From IMG/VR virus record IMGVR_UViG_3300029989_000137, positions 1-26,196 of that record: 26,196 nt of DNA, one strand, 5' to 3'. A program made the position numbers and the translations under genes. Below, piece by piece: positions 16,454-24,154 of the stretch. Source of the stretch: a virus. Under the pieces are notes generated by a model, which was given only the letters and a program-made list of their open reading frames with translations, made no database searches and was not told the DNA's origin. Position 1 is the stretch's first letter. Each line of letters opens with the position of its first letter.

Positions 16454-17605
16454 ATGGAAAATATCGAGCAAACGAATTTAGTTTTTTCTTTTACACCTAT
16501 GGATGTCGAACAACCTTTCGATGATGTATCTTTATGGCGAAAAATAGAAAAATCATTACGCAATATAGTAAATAGACGATTTGCAGATAACGTTAAACAC
16601 GGTGTAAAAATGTATACTGACAGACTAGCAATAGCTTGTCCATACTGTGGTGATTCTGTACAATCTCCTTCAAAGAAACGTGGGAATATATTCTTAGATT
16701 CTGCTAACTTTCATTGCTTCAACGGTAGTTGCGATGCACATGTATCAGTAGTTCAATTACTGAAAGATTACGGCGAACTCAACGACTATAATGCTGATGA
16801 GTTAATGTATCTTAGAAGAAAAAATAAAGAGAGCAATAATTCAGTCTCAGGTAAAAAGATACGTATATTTCAAAGTGTAGATAATCTATTCTCAGAAGAA
16901 GCTATGAATTTGACAGTTTCTCGTGAATATTTTGTGAAAACATTACGCTTACAAGAAATTAGAGGTTCTAGAATACAAAGATATTTAGAACAACGCTTGC
17001 AGAAAGATTTTCATAAATTTGCATTCGATCCTAAAACAGGACAACTTTATGTAATGAACTTAACTGCTGACGGTACTAGAATTCTGGGATTTCAAATAAA
17101 GACGTTCAATAAGAAGGCACCGTATATAACTTATAAAGCATCAAAAGTTCGAGAATATGTTGGATTAAGTGATGGTGACCCAGAATTGCTCGAAAAGTTA
17201 GATACAATATCTACCACATTCGGTATCATGAATATAGATTTAGGTCGATATATCACGGTATTTGAAGGTCCATTAGATAGTTTCATTTTTCCAAATTCAG
17301 TTGGTGTATGTTCAGCTAAGAACGATTTTCCATTCGAAATAGATGAAATACGTTATTTTTACGACAATGATAAGACAGGTAAAGAATGGGCTATGAAAAA
17401 GATGAATGAAGGCTATCCAGTATTTCTCTGGAAAAAGTTCATAGAAGAAAATGAACTTTATGAATACGCATCTAAAATAAAAGACTTAAATGATTTACTT
17501 ATCATGATAAAACGTCACAATCTCAAGATAAAACCTCTAGTCAATTACTTTAGTGGTAATGCTAAGGATGACGAAAGCTCACGATACGATATTATTTGGA
17601 TATAA
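16454..17605 (+). CDS. 61: T4 gp61-like DNA primase
   Basis: The 384-residue product has an N-terminal zinc-binding motif CPYCGDS (Cys62, Cys65) completed by HCFNGSC (Cys88, Cys93). A central region follows, then a TOPRIM-type catalytic core: VFEGPLDS with Glu271, then IRYFYDNDKTGKE carrying the Asp-x-Asp. This is the T4 gp61 arrangement, the primase that makes primers with the gp41 helicase. The start at 16454 is preferred over the in-frame ATG at 16424, which sits in the upstream terminator hairpin. No helicase gene is in this window. The stop shares a base with the next ATG (TAATG). Confidence 0.87.
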   Translation: MENIEQTNLVFSFTPMDVEQPFDDVSLWRKIEKSLRNIVNRRFADNVKHGVKMYTDRLAIACPYCGDSVQSPSKKRGNIFLDSANFHCFNGSCDAHVSVVQLLKDYGELNDYNADELMYLRRKNKESNNSVSGKKIRIFQSVDNLFSEEAMNLTVSREYFVKTLRLQEIRGSRIQRYLEQRLQKDFHKFAFDPKTGQLYVMNLTADGTRILGFQIKTFNKKAPYITYKASKVREYVGLSDGDPELLEKLDTISTTFGIMNIDLGRYITVFEGPLDSFIFPNSVGVCSAKNDFPFEIDEIRYFYDNDKTGKEWAMKKMNEGYPVFLWKKFIEENELYEYASKIKDLNDLLIMIKRHNLKIKPLVNYFSGNAKDDESSRYDIIWI

Positions 17606-17832
17606 TGAAAGAGTACATTTTAGGAATAACGGAAGACTATAAACCTGATCATATTGACATGATTATGGAAGATAAAATAGCTACAGTTGTAGCATTTAAC
17701 TGTGATTCTCTAGAAATAGAATATACAGAACTTGAAATGAGTTTTTCTGAGCCTAAATTAAAAGTTAAATCTGAACCAATAATACAACATGTCGAACTTA
17801 CCTCAAGAAAATCAAAATCAGAGCTCTTCTGA
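17605..17832 (+). CDS. Small acidic hypothetical protein
   Basis: The 75-residue product (MKEYILGITEDYKPDHIDMI...) is acidic, with a beta-strand-like middle, and has no recognised family. The start at 17605 shares a base with the primase stop (TAATG); an in-frame ATG at 17596 would overlap the primase by ten bases. Its 3' end overlaps the next gene by 44 bases, a larger overlap than usual here. One of these boundaries may be different, but both frames look coding. It lies between primase and UvsY, so it may assist recombination or replication. Confidence 0.6.
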   Translation: MKEYILGITEDYKPDHIDMIMEDKIATVVAFNCDSLEIEYTELEMSFSEPKLKVKSEPIIQHVELTSRKSKSELF

Positions 17833-18253
17833 AAAATCATTTGCTGATGTCTTTGCAGATGAAAGAATAGAATGGATGGAAAAACTAAAAGACACATCCG
17901 CAAGATTTAGAAAAATAGAAGATATGGCAGAAGTGCAAGTCATTCTTTATTCAGATCGACAGATAGCATTAGAATATATGTTCAAGCTTATGAGCATACA
18001 TACTAAGCTTAAGAAAGTTATGTTAGAGGCTTGGAAAAAAGCATACGATAACTTAGAGAATGCAGATATACGCTATAATGACAAAGAACGTATGAAAATG
18101 GCAGATAATGCAATATCGGCAGTGAAATATAAAACAGATACTGTAAGCAATCATATTGAATACTTCAGAGAGACAATAAAGACTATCGATAATATGATAT
18201 TTGGAGTTAAACACAGAATAGATATTGAAAACTATAAAGCAGGATTAAAATAA
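17789..18253 (+). CDS. uvsY: UvsY-like recombination mediator
   Basis: The 154-residue product is almost entirely helical and charged. Its second half (LMSIHTKLKKVMLEAWKKA, then ADNAISAVKYKTDTVSNHIEY, then FGVKHRIDIENYKAGLK) parallels T4 UvsY (HSSIKKEMLRIEAQKK, LSADKDVLKVDTSLQYW, IKSRGFAIKHIQDMRAFEAGK) in order, spacing and C-terminal ending. UvsY loads UvsX recombinase on gp32-coated ssDNA. The neighbours fit: a gp32-like gene upstream and UvsW directly downstream, as in T4 where uvsY and uvsW are close. The N-terminal 15 residues are Ser/Gln/Asn-rich and extra relative to T4. The start overlaps the preceding gene by 44 bases; a later Met is possible. Confidence 0.75.
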   Translation: MSNLPQENQNQSSSEKSFADVFADERIEWMEKLKDTSARFRKIEDMAEVQVILYSDRQIALEYMFKLMSIHTKLKKVMLEAWKKAYDNLENADIRYNDKERMKMADNAISAVKYKTDTVSNHIEYFRETIKTIDNMIFGVKHRIDIENYKAGLK

Positions 18254-18265
18254 GATTCTTATTGA

Positions 18266-19786
18266 ATGAAATTTAATGTAACCGAAAACTGTAAATTTTT
18301 AAGATTAATAGAAGCTACTGATTTAGAACTTGAGCAATTGCATCACAGTTTAAAGAAAAAGATCAGAGGACATTTCTATAACCCGCTAGTGAAGAAAAAG
18401 TTGTGGGATGGATCTATCTCTTTCATAAAGGATGGATATATTCAGATTGGGTTGTGGAATGAACTATTCATTATCGGTGAGCAGTTTGGTTATCCTGTTG
18501 AAATATACGGTTTAGATAAAATAGTTGATTCAGAATTTGATGCTCAACGCTTCAAAGATTGGTCAACAAAACATTTCGAAGGCAATAAATATCAGCCTAG
18601 AGACTATCAATTAGATGCGGCTATTGCAATCATGAAGCACAGAATCACTTCTTCTGAAATTGCAACATCATCTGGAAAGACACTTATCACTTTCTTAGTC
18701 TACGGTTATTTGAAAAGTATCGGTCAGCTAAATAAAATGCTCATTATTGTACCTAATGTTACGCTTGTAATGCAATTAAATGATGACTTTGACGAGTATA
18801 ATAATGGCAAAATCGATATGCAAATTAGGATGGTATACGGTGGAGCTAAAGATAATGATCCAAGCGCTGATATAATAGTTGGTACCTTCCAATCTTTGTC
18901 TAGAAAAACCATCGATTACTACAAAGGAATTGACGTAGTATGTGTTGATGAAGCTCACCAAGGAAAAACTGTATCAGTTAAAAATGTATTGGACAAATGT
19001 AAAGACTCCAGAGTTAGATTTGGTCTTACTGGTACATTATGTGTAGATAATTCTGCTGACTATTATACGATAACTGCATATTTAGGTCCTTTGGTCAATA
19101 CTATTTCACCAAAATTCCTATTCGATGAGGGATATGCTACTCCTGTAAAAGTAAAAATCATAAAACTTAACTATAAGAACACTGAAATACGGGAAAAACT
19201 TTACGAGTTAAGAAAATCGAAGGCTCAATTAGACGGTAGTCAGTTATTAGCATTAGAAAAGAAGATAGTTGTACAACATAAAGGACGTACAAGATTTATC
19301 ATAGACTTATTAGCTAAAACTTCTAAGAATACGTTAGTCATGTTCTCTAATATAAAAGATAACTATGGCAGATCTATCTATGATGCATTAAGAGAAGAAA
19401 CTGAAAAAGTTTGTTATTATGTAGATGGCGGTGTAAGTAAAGACCACAGAGAATATTACAAGAAAGATATGGAGAATGGAGACAATAAAATTCTTATTGC
19501 TTCATTTACTACATTCTCCACTGGTATATCGATAAAGAACATTCATAATATCGTATTCATTGAATCATACAGATCAGAAATAATCATTAAACAGTCTATC
19601 GGTAGAGGAATGAGATTATTAGATGGAAAAGAAAAGGTAAATATTGTCGATATAGTTGATGATTTATCTTGGCAAACAAAATCTGATAAACAGAGTGACA
19701 ATTATCTACTCAAGCATGGTAAAGCAAGACTAGAATTCTATAAGCAGTATACTGAAGAGATTTCAATGCATAATGTTTCATTGTAA
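18266..19786 (+). CDS. uvsW: UvsW-like superfamily 2 DNA/RNA helicase
   Basis: At 506 residues it has nearly the length of T4 UvsW. The N-terminal domain with FYNPLVKKKLWDGSI corresponds to the T4 segment FNPRFRYGNWDGRI. RecA-like domain 1 carries YQ(L)DA, Walker A SSGKT (Ser136-Gly137-Lys138-Thr139), DEAH at 228-231 and GLTGTL. Domain 2 carries VMFSNIKD, ASFTTFSTGISIKN and QSIGRGMRLLDGK with the motif VI arginines. UvsW unwinds and migrates branched DNA and R-loops, shutting off origin replication in favour of recombination-dependent replication. It follows UvsY by 12 bases. All helicase motifs look intact. Confidence 0.93.
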   Translation: MKFNVTENCKFLRLIEATDLELEQLHHSLKKKIRGHFYNPLVKKKLWDGSISFIKDGYIQIGLWNELFIIGEQFGYPVEIYGLDKIVDSEFDAQRFKDWSTKHFEGNKYQPRDYQLDAAIAIMKHRITSSEIATSSGKTLITFLVYGYLKSIGQLNKMLIIVPNVTLVMQLNDDFDEYNNGKIDMQIRMVYGGAKDNDPSADIIVGTFQSLSRKTIDYYKGIDVVCVDEAHQGKTVSVKNVLDKCKDSRVRFGLTGTLCVDNSADYYTITAYLGPLVNTISPKFLFDEGYATPVKVKIIKLNYKNTEIREKLYELRKSKAQLDGSQLLALEKKIVVQHKGRTRFIIDLLAKTSKNTLVMFSNIKDNYGRSIYDALREETEKVCYYVDGGVSKDHREYYKKDMENGDNKILIASFTTFSTGISIKNIHNIVFIESYRSEIIIKQSIGRGMRLLDGKEKVNIVDIVDDLSWQTKSDKQSDNYLLKHGKARLEFYKQYTEEISMHNVSL

Positions 19787-19787
19787 T

Positions 19788-19796
19788 GATATATAA
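19788..19796 (+). promoter_or_regulatory. Candidate promoter element GATATATAA
   Basis: The word GATATATAA overlaps the end of the uvsW stop region and lies 13 bases before the ATG at 19810. It is identical to the element at 5852. If it is a promoter box, the downstream transcript would have a very short leader. The alternative is that this is simply the A-rich translation leader. Confidence 0.25.
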
Positions 19797-19809
19797 GAAA
19801 AAATCTAAT

Positions 19810-20649
19810 ATGAAATTACTGAAATTTAATGAGTTCCTCAATGAAGATAAAATGCCATTGAGTGATCAATTCGAAGAATATACAGTTAATGACATGGGTG
19901 AAGGTAAGTTTATTGTCAATATAGATAATGTAGATCGTCAATTTTCAGTAGTTCCCATTCCAGATGACATGGACACTTACGTTAATCTTTATCATGACTT
20001 AAATAATGCTATTAATTCAAAAAGTCCTCTAGCTATTTACAATCTCATAAAGAGAGCAGAGAAACTGCCATACAAATTCGGCAATTTATTTCCACTAGAA
20101 TTATCGTTGAATAACATAAGTGAACTTAGTACTACTTTAACTGAAGATCAACAGAATCAACTTAAGTTGTCTGAACATGATTTCTTGAAGAATAACTTTG
20201 CTACATTAGATAAGTCTCTACGTGCTACCATCATGAAATATCTATACGATATATCGAAAATGTATGCGATCGTATTAGAGTCATTATTCTATTACACAAG
20301 AACCGGAAAATCAGATACTTTCTATGATAGTATGGATTACAGTCAGATTATTAAGACGTATGACGATTTGATTAAAAAGTATTTGTCTGATGCCAAAGGT
20401 CCTTTCGATATAAAAGGACAAACTATTGATTCTCCATCTGAATTTGCGTATTGGTCTTTCAATAAAGATACGTACTATATCAGAGCTACCACATCTCCTA
20501 GTGATTTAAACTCAGAAGAAAATATACGTGGTGTAAAAGGACTTAGCTTAACTATTCTGGATAGTGACAAACAAGAAATTTCAAAAGAATTTGTATCTAT
20601 ACCGTTAGATAGTTTTCCGTCAGCATTGAAAAAATTAAGAGATAGATAA
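19810..20649 (+). CDS. Hypothetical protein with a capsid-targeting-like N-terminus (MKLLKFNEFLNE)
   Basis: From the ATG at 19810 the product is 279 residues; an upstream in-frame ATG at 19786 (TAATG with the uvsW stop) would add eight Lys-rich residues. The internal start is preferred because MKLLKFNEFLNEDK resembles the N-terminal capsid-targeting sequence of T4 internal proteins and has a Leu-Asn-Glu site fitting gp21-type cleavage. The body is mostly helical (about 55-190) with a beta-rich end. No enzymatic motif is seen. It might be injected into the host with the DNA, as T4 Alt and the internal proteins are. That role is inferred from the N-terminus alone. Confidence 0.65.
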   Translation: MKLLKFNEFLNEDKMPLSDQFEEYTVNDMGEGKFIVNIDNVDRQFSVVPIPDDMDTYVNLYHDLNNAINSKSPLAIYNLIKRAEKLPYKFGNLFPLELSLNNISELSTTLTEDQQNQLKLSEHDFLKNNFATLDKSLRATIMKYLYDISKMYAIVLESLFYYTRTGKSDTFYDSMDYSQIIKTYDDLIKKYLSDAKGPFDIKGQTIDSPSEFAYWSFNKDTYYIRATTSPSDLNSEENIRGVKGLSLTILDSDKQEISKEFVSIPLDSFPSALKKLRDR

Positions 20650-20697
20650 TTTATCTTTTGATCATTTTTATGTTATTTTATCAAAAATGAAATAGAA

Positions 20698-21903
20698 ATG
20701 GGTGGAAATTCAAGAATAATAGATAGACAAACAGGAGATATTAAAGGTTATGCCGAAAAAGTAGATCTGACCATGTTCAATAGAACAGAATTGACTCGAC
20801 GTATGTTGGGTCTTTTTTCGTATATAAATGTTGAATTCTTTAAGAATTACGGCGTATTTATTTGGAAGTTCGAAGACTTAACTGAAGCATTAGTTTTTAC
20901 AGGTAGTTCAAAACACTTATTCAACTCTGAAATCACAGATCAAGATTTCATAAAGCATAAACCCATAATCGGTGATATAGACATTGCATTTCCAAAAGAT
21001 TATTATACTGATCTTGCTGAATTGTTACAAAGCCTTGAAGGTGAAACATTAGTAGAAGGCATAACATATCTTGGACAAGACCGCAATAATTTCAATACTA
21101 CTTTTCTGTCAGTATTCGAATACAAATCTGGCAAAGATAAGGTTAACATTCAGATAGACTTTGAATCGAATGAGTGGGATATGGAGAAAAATGAACCTAC
21201 AGAATGGACATTATTTTCTCATAGTTCTTCATGGGAAGACATATGTCTTGGATTCAAAGGTGTTCATCATAAATTCTTACTTATAAATCTTGTTCGAGCA
21301 TTATCTTCTAATCCAAATGCAGTTGTTGCTACTAAATCATCTACACCAGACAATATAAAATTATGTACGGGTAAGAAAGCTGATTTAGTTCCGAGAATGT
21401 TAGCATTTTCTGTTGACAAAGGATTACGTCAAAAATACGCTCCCATGATAGATAAGAATGGCTATAATGTATATAAAGATGGAAAATTAGTTATTCAAGA
21501 GATTCCAGTCGAGAATTCTACTTATACAACAGCTGTGAGTGAAATCGTATATGGATTAGTTGATAGTGTCTTCGATATCTATAAACCCGGAAATGACACA
21601 TGTATTCTAGAAGTTAGTAAAGAAGAGATAGAAGACTTCTATTCAGTTATAGGTCTATTAGATTTTATGAAGAAACGTCTATTAAGAGAAGATATAGCAA
21701 AATGTTTCATGTTTATTGTACATGAAAATCTTTTTGGAACACATGCACAACTACTAGAAAAAGAGGACTTGGAGCTAGATCGAAAAATAAAAGACAAGCT
21801 TTGGATAGCGTTAATGAATAAATTTTTCTATTTGCATGATGAATATTACGATATAGTACTAACTTTAAGAAAAAAATATTATCAAGATAATGCTAAGATA
21901 TAA
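20698..21903 (+). CDS. Pol-beta-superfamily nucleotidyltransferase
   Basis: The 401-residue product shows the minimal nucleotidyltransferase signature: TGSS (Gly69-Ser70), then GDIDIAFP with Asp93 and Asp95, then VNIQIDFE with the third acidic residue Asp154. These bind two metals and catalyse NMP transfer from an NTP. A conserved-looking stretch WEDICLGFKGVHHKFLLINLVRAL (about 180-203) follows, and the remainder is helical. The substrate (tRNA end, other RNA, protein or small molecule) cannot be read from the sequence. It precedes a CxCxxC mini-protein and a ligase-NMNAT fusion, with overlaps that imply one operon. A terminator-like hairpin lies in codons 33-41. Confidence 0.72.
   Translation: MGGNSRIIDRQTGDIKGYAEKVDLTMFNRTELTRRMLGLFSYINVEFFKNYGVFIWKFEDLTEALVFTGSSKHLFNSEITDQDFIKHKPIIGDIDIAFPKDYYTDLAELLQSLEGETLVEGITYLGQDRNNFNTTFLSVFEYKSGKDKVNIQIDFESNEWDMEKNEPTEWTLFSHSSSWEDICLGFKGVHHKFLLINLVRALSSNPNAVVATKSSTPDNIKLCTGKKADLVPRMLAFSVDKGLRQKYAPMIDKNGYNVYKDGKLVIQEIPVENSTYTTAVSEIVYGLVDSVFDIYKPGNDTCILEVSKEEIEDFYSVIGLLDFMKKRLLREDIAKCFMFIVHENLFGTHAQLLEKEDLELDRKIKDKLWIALMNKFFYLHDEYYDIVLTLRKKYYQDNAKI
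20793..20818 (+). other. Terminator-like hairpin plus T6 inside the nucleotidyltransferase gene
   Basis: GACTCGAC (20793-20800) pairs with GTTGGGTC (20805-20812), eight pairs including G-T wobbles, around a GTAT loop. It is immediately followed by six T residues (20813-20818). The arrangement is that of an intrinsic terminator, about 95 bases into the coding region. It may attenuate transcription into the accessory block. The wobble pairs make it weaker than the two clear terminators here. Confidence 0.4.
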
Positions 21904-22105
21904 TGACATATTGCATGCACAAAAACGTGGAAAACGTTGGGATGCATTGAAACTTACATATAAATCACTGAACCAGTTAAGTAAAACACATTCATTAAAA
22001 TGCAACTGTTCACAATGTAGAATGATCACATATTTGAAAAGATTAGAGAATAAACAACAAAGATTGCAGCTAAAAACAGATTTAAAGAACGAATTGAATG
22101 ATTAA
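21890..22105 (+). CDS. Small basic CxCxxC protein
   Basis: The 71-residue product is Lys/Arg-rich and contains LKCNCSQCRM (Cys38, Cys40, Cys43), a possible partial metal site, followed by a helical charged tail. It overlaps the preceding nucleotidyltransferase stop by 14 bases and the next gene by 8 bases, so it is embedded in the same operon. A small nucleic-acid-binding or adaptor role for the flanking enzymes is possible but unproven. With only three Cys, metal binding would need a fourth ligand or a partner. No family recognised. Confidence 0.6.
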   Translation: MLRYNDILHAQKRGKRWDALKLTYKSLNQLSKTHSLKCNCSQCRMITYLKRLENKQQRLQLKTDLKNELND

Positions 22106-23612
22106 AGGTATGTTAGATTTGTCTATCAAAAACGTAATGAAAGTGATAGACAATGAAGAAAAAGCTGAAAAATTCTTAGATGAAGAATTCGATACTATAT
22201 CTGAAAAGATAGACGGTATAAAAATAAATATGTACAGAAAGTATGCACCATGGAATGCTGAAGATCTGTTTTCTAATTTTGTCATCTCTTATAAAAAGAT
22301 GATTCTATATCCAGAAGATATGTCAGAATATTTGTTTGGCATTCTTAAATTAGATATTGAAAACGAATCTATAGGAGATGCACAATTCTATTACATATTT
22401 GAATTACTTAGAAAGTCAGAGAAATATTTATCGATGCTTCCTCAAAATACTGAATTCTTTTTTGAATATGTGGTAAGAAAACCTACTATTTCTAGAGAAT
22501 ATAAAAAGCTTCATAAACTTATACTTTTAGGGTATGCTAATTCCTCAGCTATAGCGCGATTTGGTTATGTTACCACTTTTCCAAATCAGATGGAAACTAT
22601 AAATAATAAAGAATATGCAGCTCTTATAGGATGTGATACTCCTAAAGTATTTTTTAAGAATTTTAAGTTTCATACTAATCATCTATTACCTCATGGTGTC
22701 TCTATAACTAATTTATCGAAAATAACTGCTATCAGGAAATATCTACTTGACTTGCCGTCAGCTTATGGTGGCAAAATAGAAGGGGTGGTATTACAGAAAG
22801 GGAATGAATATTACAAATTTGTTCAAGATGACCAATACGATAAAATCCATAGAGCAACTATAAAAGATAAATATGAAATGCCAAAAGATGAAGAAAATCT
22901 TTATTTTCTTAAATTGAAGGCACTAGCAAATAAGACATTTGAAGATTTTGCAATACATACAGATATTCAAAATCCGGAGAAATGTTTAGCTATACTTTCT
23001 AGTTTAGCTTATATGAGAAAGCAAGATCTGCCTTTTCATTCGAAAAAGACGAATTTCCAAATTAGAGAAGATTTCTTTCATGTTTTAAAATACTTATATA
23101 TTCATAAACATGATGATAACACGAATACTCTATTCATTGGTAGAATGCAACCTCCAACCTCTATACATATAAACATAATCAAGAATCTGTTATTAAAGTC
23201 AAAAGGAGTATGTGTGGCTATAGTAAAAGGCAAAAAATCTGAACAGAAAAATAATCCTTTTAGTTTCGAAACGATAAAAGAAATTATAGAATACGTATTC
23301 CCTGTAGGTGTAGAAGTAATAGAAGTATCTACTGGCAATATTATAACTGCTATTAATACGTCGACTCTTGTAATATCGAAAGTAGCAGCAGGATCTGATA
23401 GAATCGAAACATACAGAAATCAACTCTTAAATAACCCTGAGATACAAGTTATAGAATTTGTAAGAGAAGATGATGTATCAGCTACTAAACTTCGAAAAGC
23501 ACTTGCAGACAAAGATATAGAAACTTTTAAAAAATATACTGATGAACAAACATGGATATTCTATGAAAGCTTGCAATCCTTGTACACAGAAAACAATATT
23601 TGTATTAGCTAA
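22098..23612 (+). CDS. Fusion of ATP-grasp-unrelated nucleic-acid ligase domain and NMNAT-like nucleotidylyltransferase
   Basis: This 504-residue protein joins two catalytic modules. Residues about 25-260 carry covalent-nucleotidyltransferase (ligase) motifs: EKIDG with the candidate nucleophile Lys37, FFFEYVV with Glu123 (motif III/IIIa type), IEGVVLQKG with Glu228 (motif IV) and YYKFV with Lys240 (motif V, second Lys replaced by Val242). Residues about 343-495 carry a cytidylyltransferase/NMNAT fold: GRMQPPTSIH (T-x-x-H, His357), KNNPFSFETIKEII, AGSDRIETYRNQL and VSATKLRKAL (Ser461-Arg466). The ligase half resembles phage RNA ligases. The second half resembles NMN or other nucleotidyl adenylyltransferases. 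It might seal or modify RNA or make NAD+-like products. An inverted repeat lies in codons 8-19. Substrates are unknown. Confidence 0.75.
   Translation: MIKGMLDLSIKNVMKVIDNEEKAEKFLDEEFDTISEKIDGIKINMYRKYAPWNAEDLFSNFVISYKKMILYPEDMSEYLFGILKLDIENESIGDAQFYYIFELLRKSEKYLSMLPQNTEFFFEYVVRKPTISREYKKLHKLILLGYANSSAIARFGYVTTFPNQMETINNKEYAALIGCDTPKVFFKNFKFHTNHLLPHGVSITNLSKITAIRKYLLDLPSAYGGKIEGVVLQKGNEYYKFVQDDQYDKIHRATIKDKYEMPKDEENLYFLKLKALANKTFEDFAIHTDIQNPEKCLAILSSLAYMRKQDLPFHSKKTNFQIREDFFHVLKYLYIHKHDDNTNTLFIGRMQPPTSIHINIIKNLLLKSKGVCVAIVKGKKSEQKNNPFSFETIKEIIEYVFPVGVEVIEVSTGNIITAINTSTLVISKVAAGSDRIETYRNQLLNNPEIQVIEFVREDDVSATKLRKALADKDIETFKKYTDEQTWIFYESLQSLYTENNICIS
22119..22153 (+). other. Perfect 10-bp inverted repeat at the start of the fusion gene
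   Basis: TTGTCTATCA (22119-22128) and TGATAGACAA (22144-22153) are exact reverse complements separated by 15 bases. An inverted repeat of this length could occur by chance once in a window of this size and composition. Its place just after the start codon could matter for translation. Confidence 0.4.
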
Positions 23613-23853
23613 AAATGTCTCTGATTTTTATCGGTATATGACCACGTTAGAATATACAGATGATGCAATTTATTACATAACGTGTATGGGAAATTTACGA
23701 GGAAGACGCAATCCTGATGAAATAGTTTTTCTAGACAATTTTTATGAAAGTAAAGATACAATAGAAGCATTCTGGCAATTAATGGATAGATATCCGAATT
23801 TTTTCATTTTCAAGAATATAAAAACACAATATACAAAAATACCGATAATATGA
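23563..23853 (+). CDS. Small conserved-type hypothetical protein (LRGRRNP motif)
   Basis: From the ATG at 23563 the product is 96 residues; an ATG at 23542 would add seven and deepen the overlap with the fusion gene to 71 bases. The core reads KTIFVLAKNVSDFYRYM, then AIYYITCMGNLRGRRNPDEIVFLDNF. It is a strand, helix, strand layout with a central LRGRR. I recall small proteins with the same plan and an LRG[RL]R motif in many phages, without known function; this was not checked. Its TGA overlaps the thioredoxin ATG (ATGA), so it is co-translated with it. An N-terminal CNPC is present if either start is right. Confidence 0.6.
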   Translation: MKACNPCTQKTIFVLAKNVSDFYRYMTTLEYTDDAIYYITCMGNLRGRRNPDEIVFLDNFYESKDTIEAFWQLMDRYPNFFIFKNIKTQYTKIPII

Positions 23854-24152
23854 AAGAAGAAGTAATGAAACAATTTTTAGAAGATACCGAAAAGGGTAAC
23901 GTAATAGTAGATTTTTGGGCTACTTGGTGTGGTCCTTGTAAGACAATTTCACCTATTTTAGATGAGTTATCTAAAGAAGCTGGTATCAAAGTGGTTAAAA
24001 TTAACGTAGATGACATTTCAAATACTGCCCTTTTAAAGAAGTTTAATGTTAGAAATATTCCTACATTAATTTGTTTCAAAGATGGTGTAGAAATAGACAA
24101 GAAAATAGGGATGCAAAGTAAAGAAGCTTTATTAACGGTTTTTTCTAAGTAA
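23850..24152 (+). CDS. Thioredoxin
   Basis: The 100-residue product is a complete single-domain thioredoxin. It has VIVDFWATWCGPCK with the redox pair Cys27 and Cys30, then KINVDD and the cis-Pro segment NIPTLICFKDG (Pro before Thr). It is a cytoplasmic dithiol reductant with the classical CGPC centre. In T4-like phages such proteins supply electrons to ribonucleotide reductase; in T7 host thioredoxin clamps the polymerase. No reductase gene lies in this window. The start overlaps the previous TGA (ATGA). The second Met, six codons in, is less likely because it would lack the coupling. Confidence 0.92.
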   Translation: MKEEVMKQFLEDTEKGNVIVDFWATWCGPCKTISPILDELSKEAGIKVVKINVDDISNTALLKKFNVRNIPTLICFKDGVEIDKKIGMQSKEALLTVFSK

Positions 24153-24154
24153 TC

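Noticed and set aside
20626-20660. Bacteroidota-type promoter (TTG ... TATCTTTTG) before the nucleotidyltransferase gene.
   Set aside because: The -7-like box has an extra T relative to TAnnTTTG and the spacing to TTG is too long; the match is within chance.
20656-20686. Hairpin TTTTGAT/ATCAAAA in the gap before 20698, considered as a terminator.
   Set aside because: Seven AT-rich pairs with a 17-base loop and no T-run afterwards; too weak.
23542-23562. Longer start for the LRGRR-type small protein.
   Set aside because: It would overlap the fusion gene by 71 bases; the ATG at 23563 reduces this, although the longer start is not excluded.
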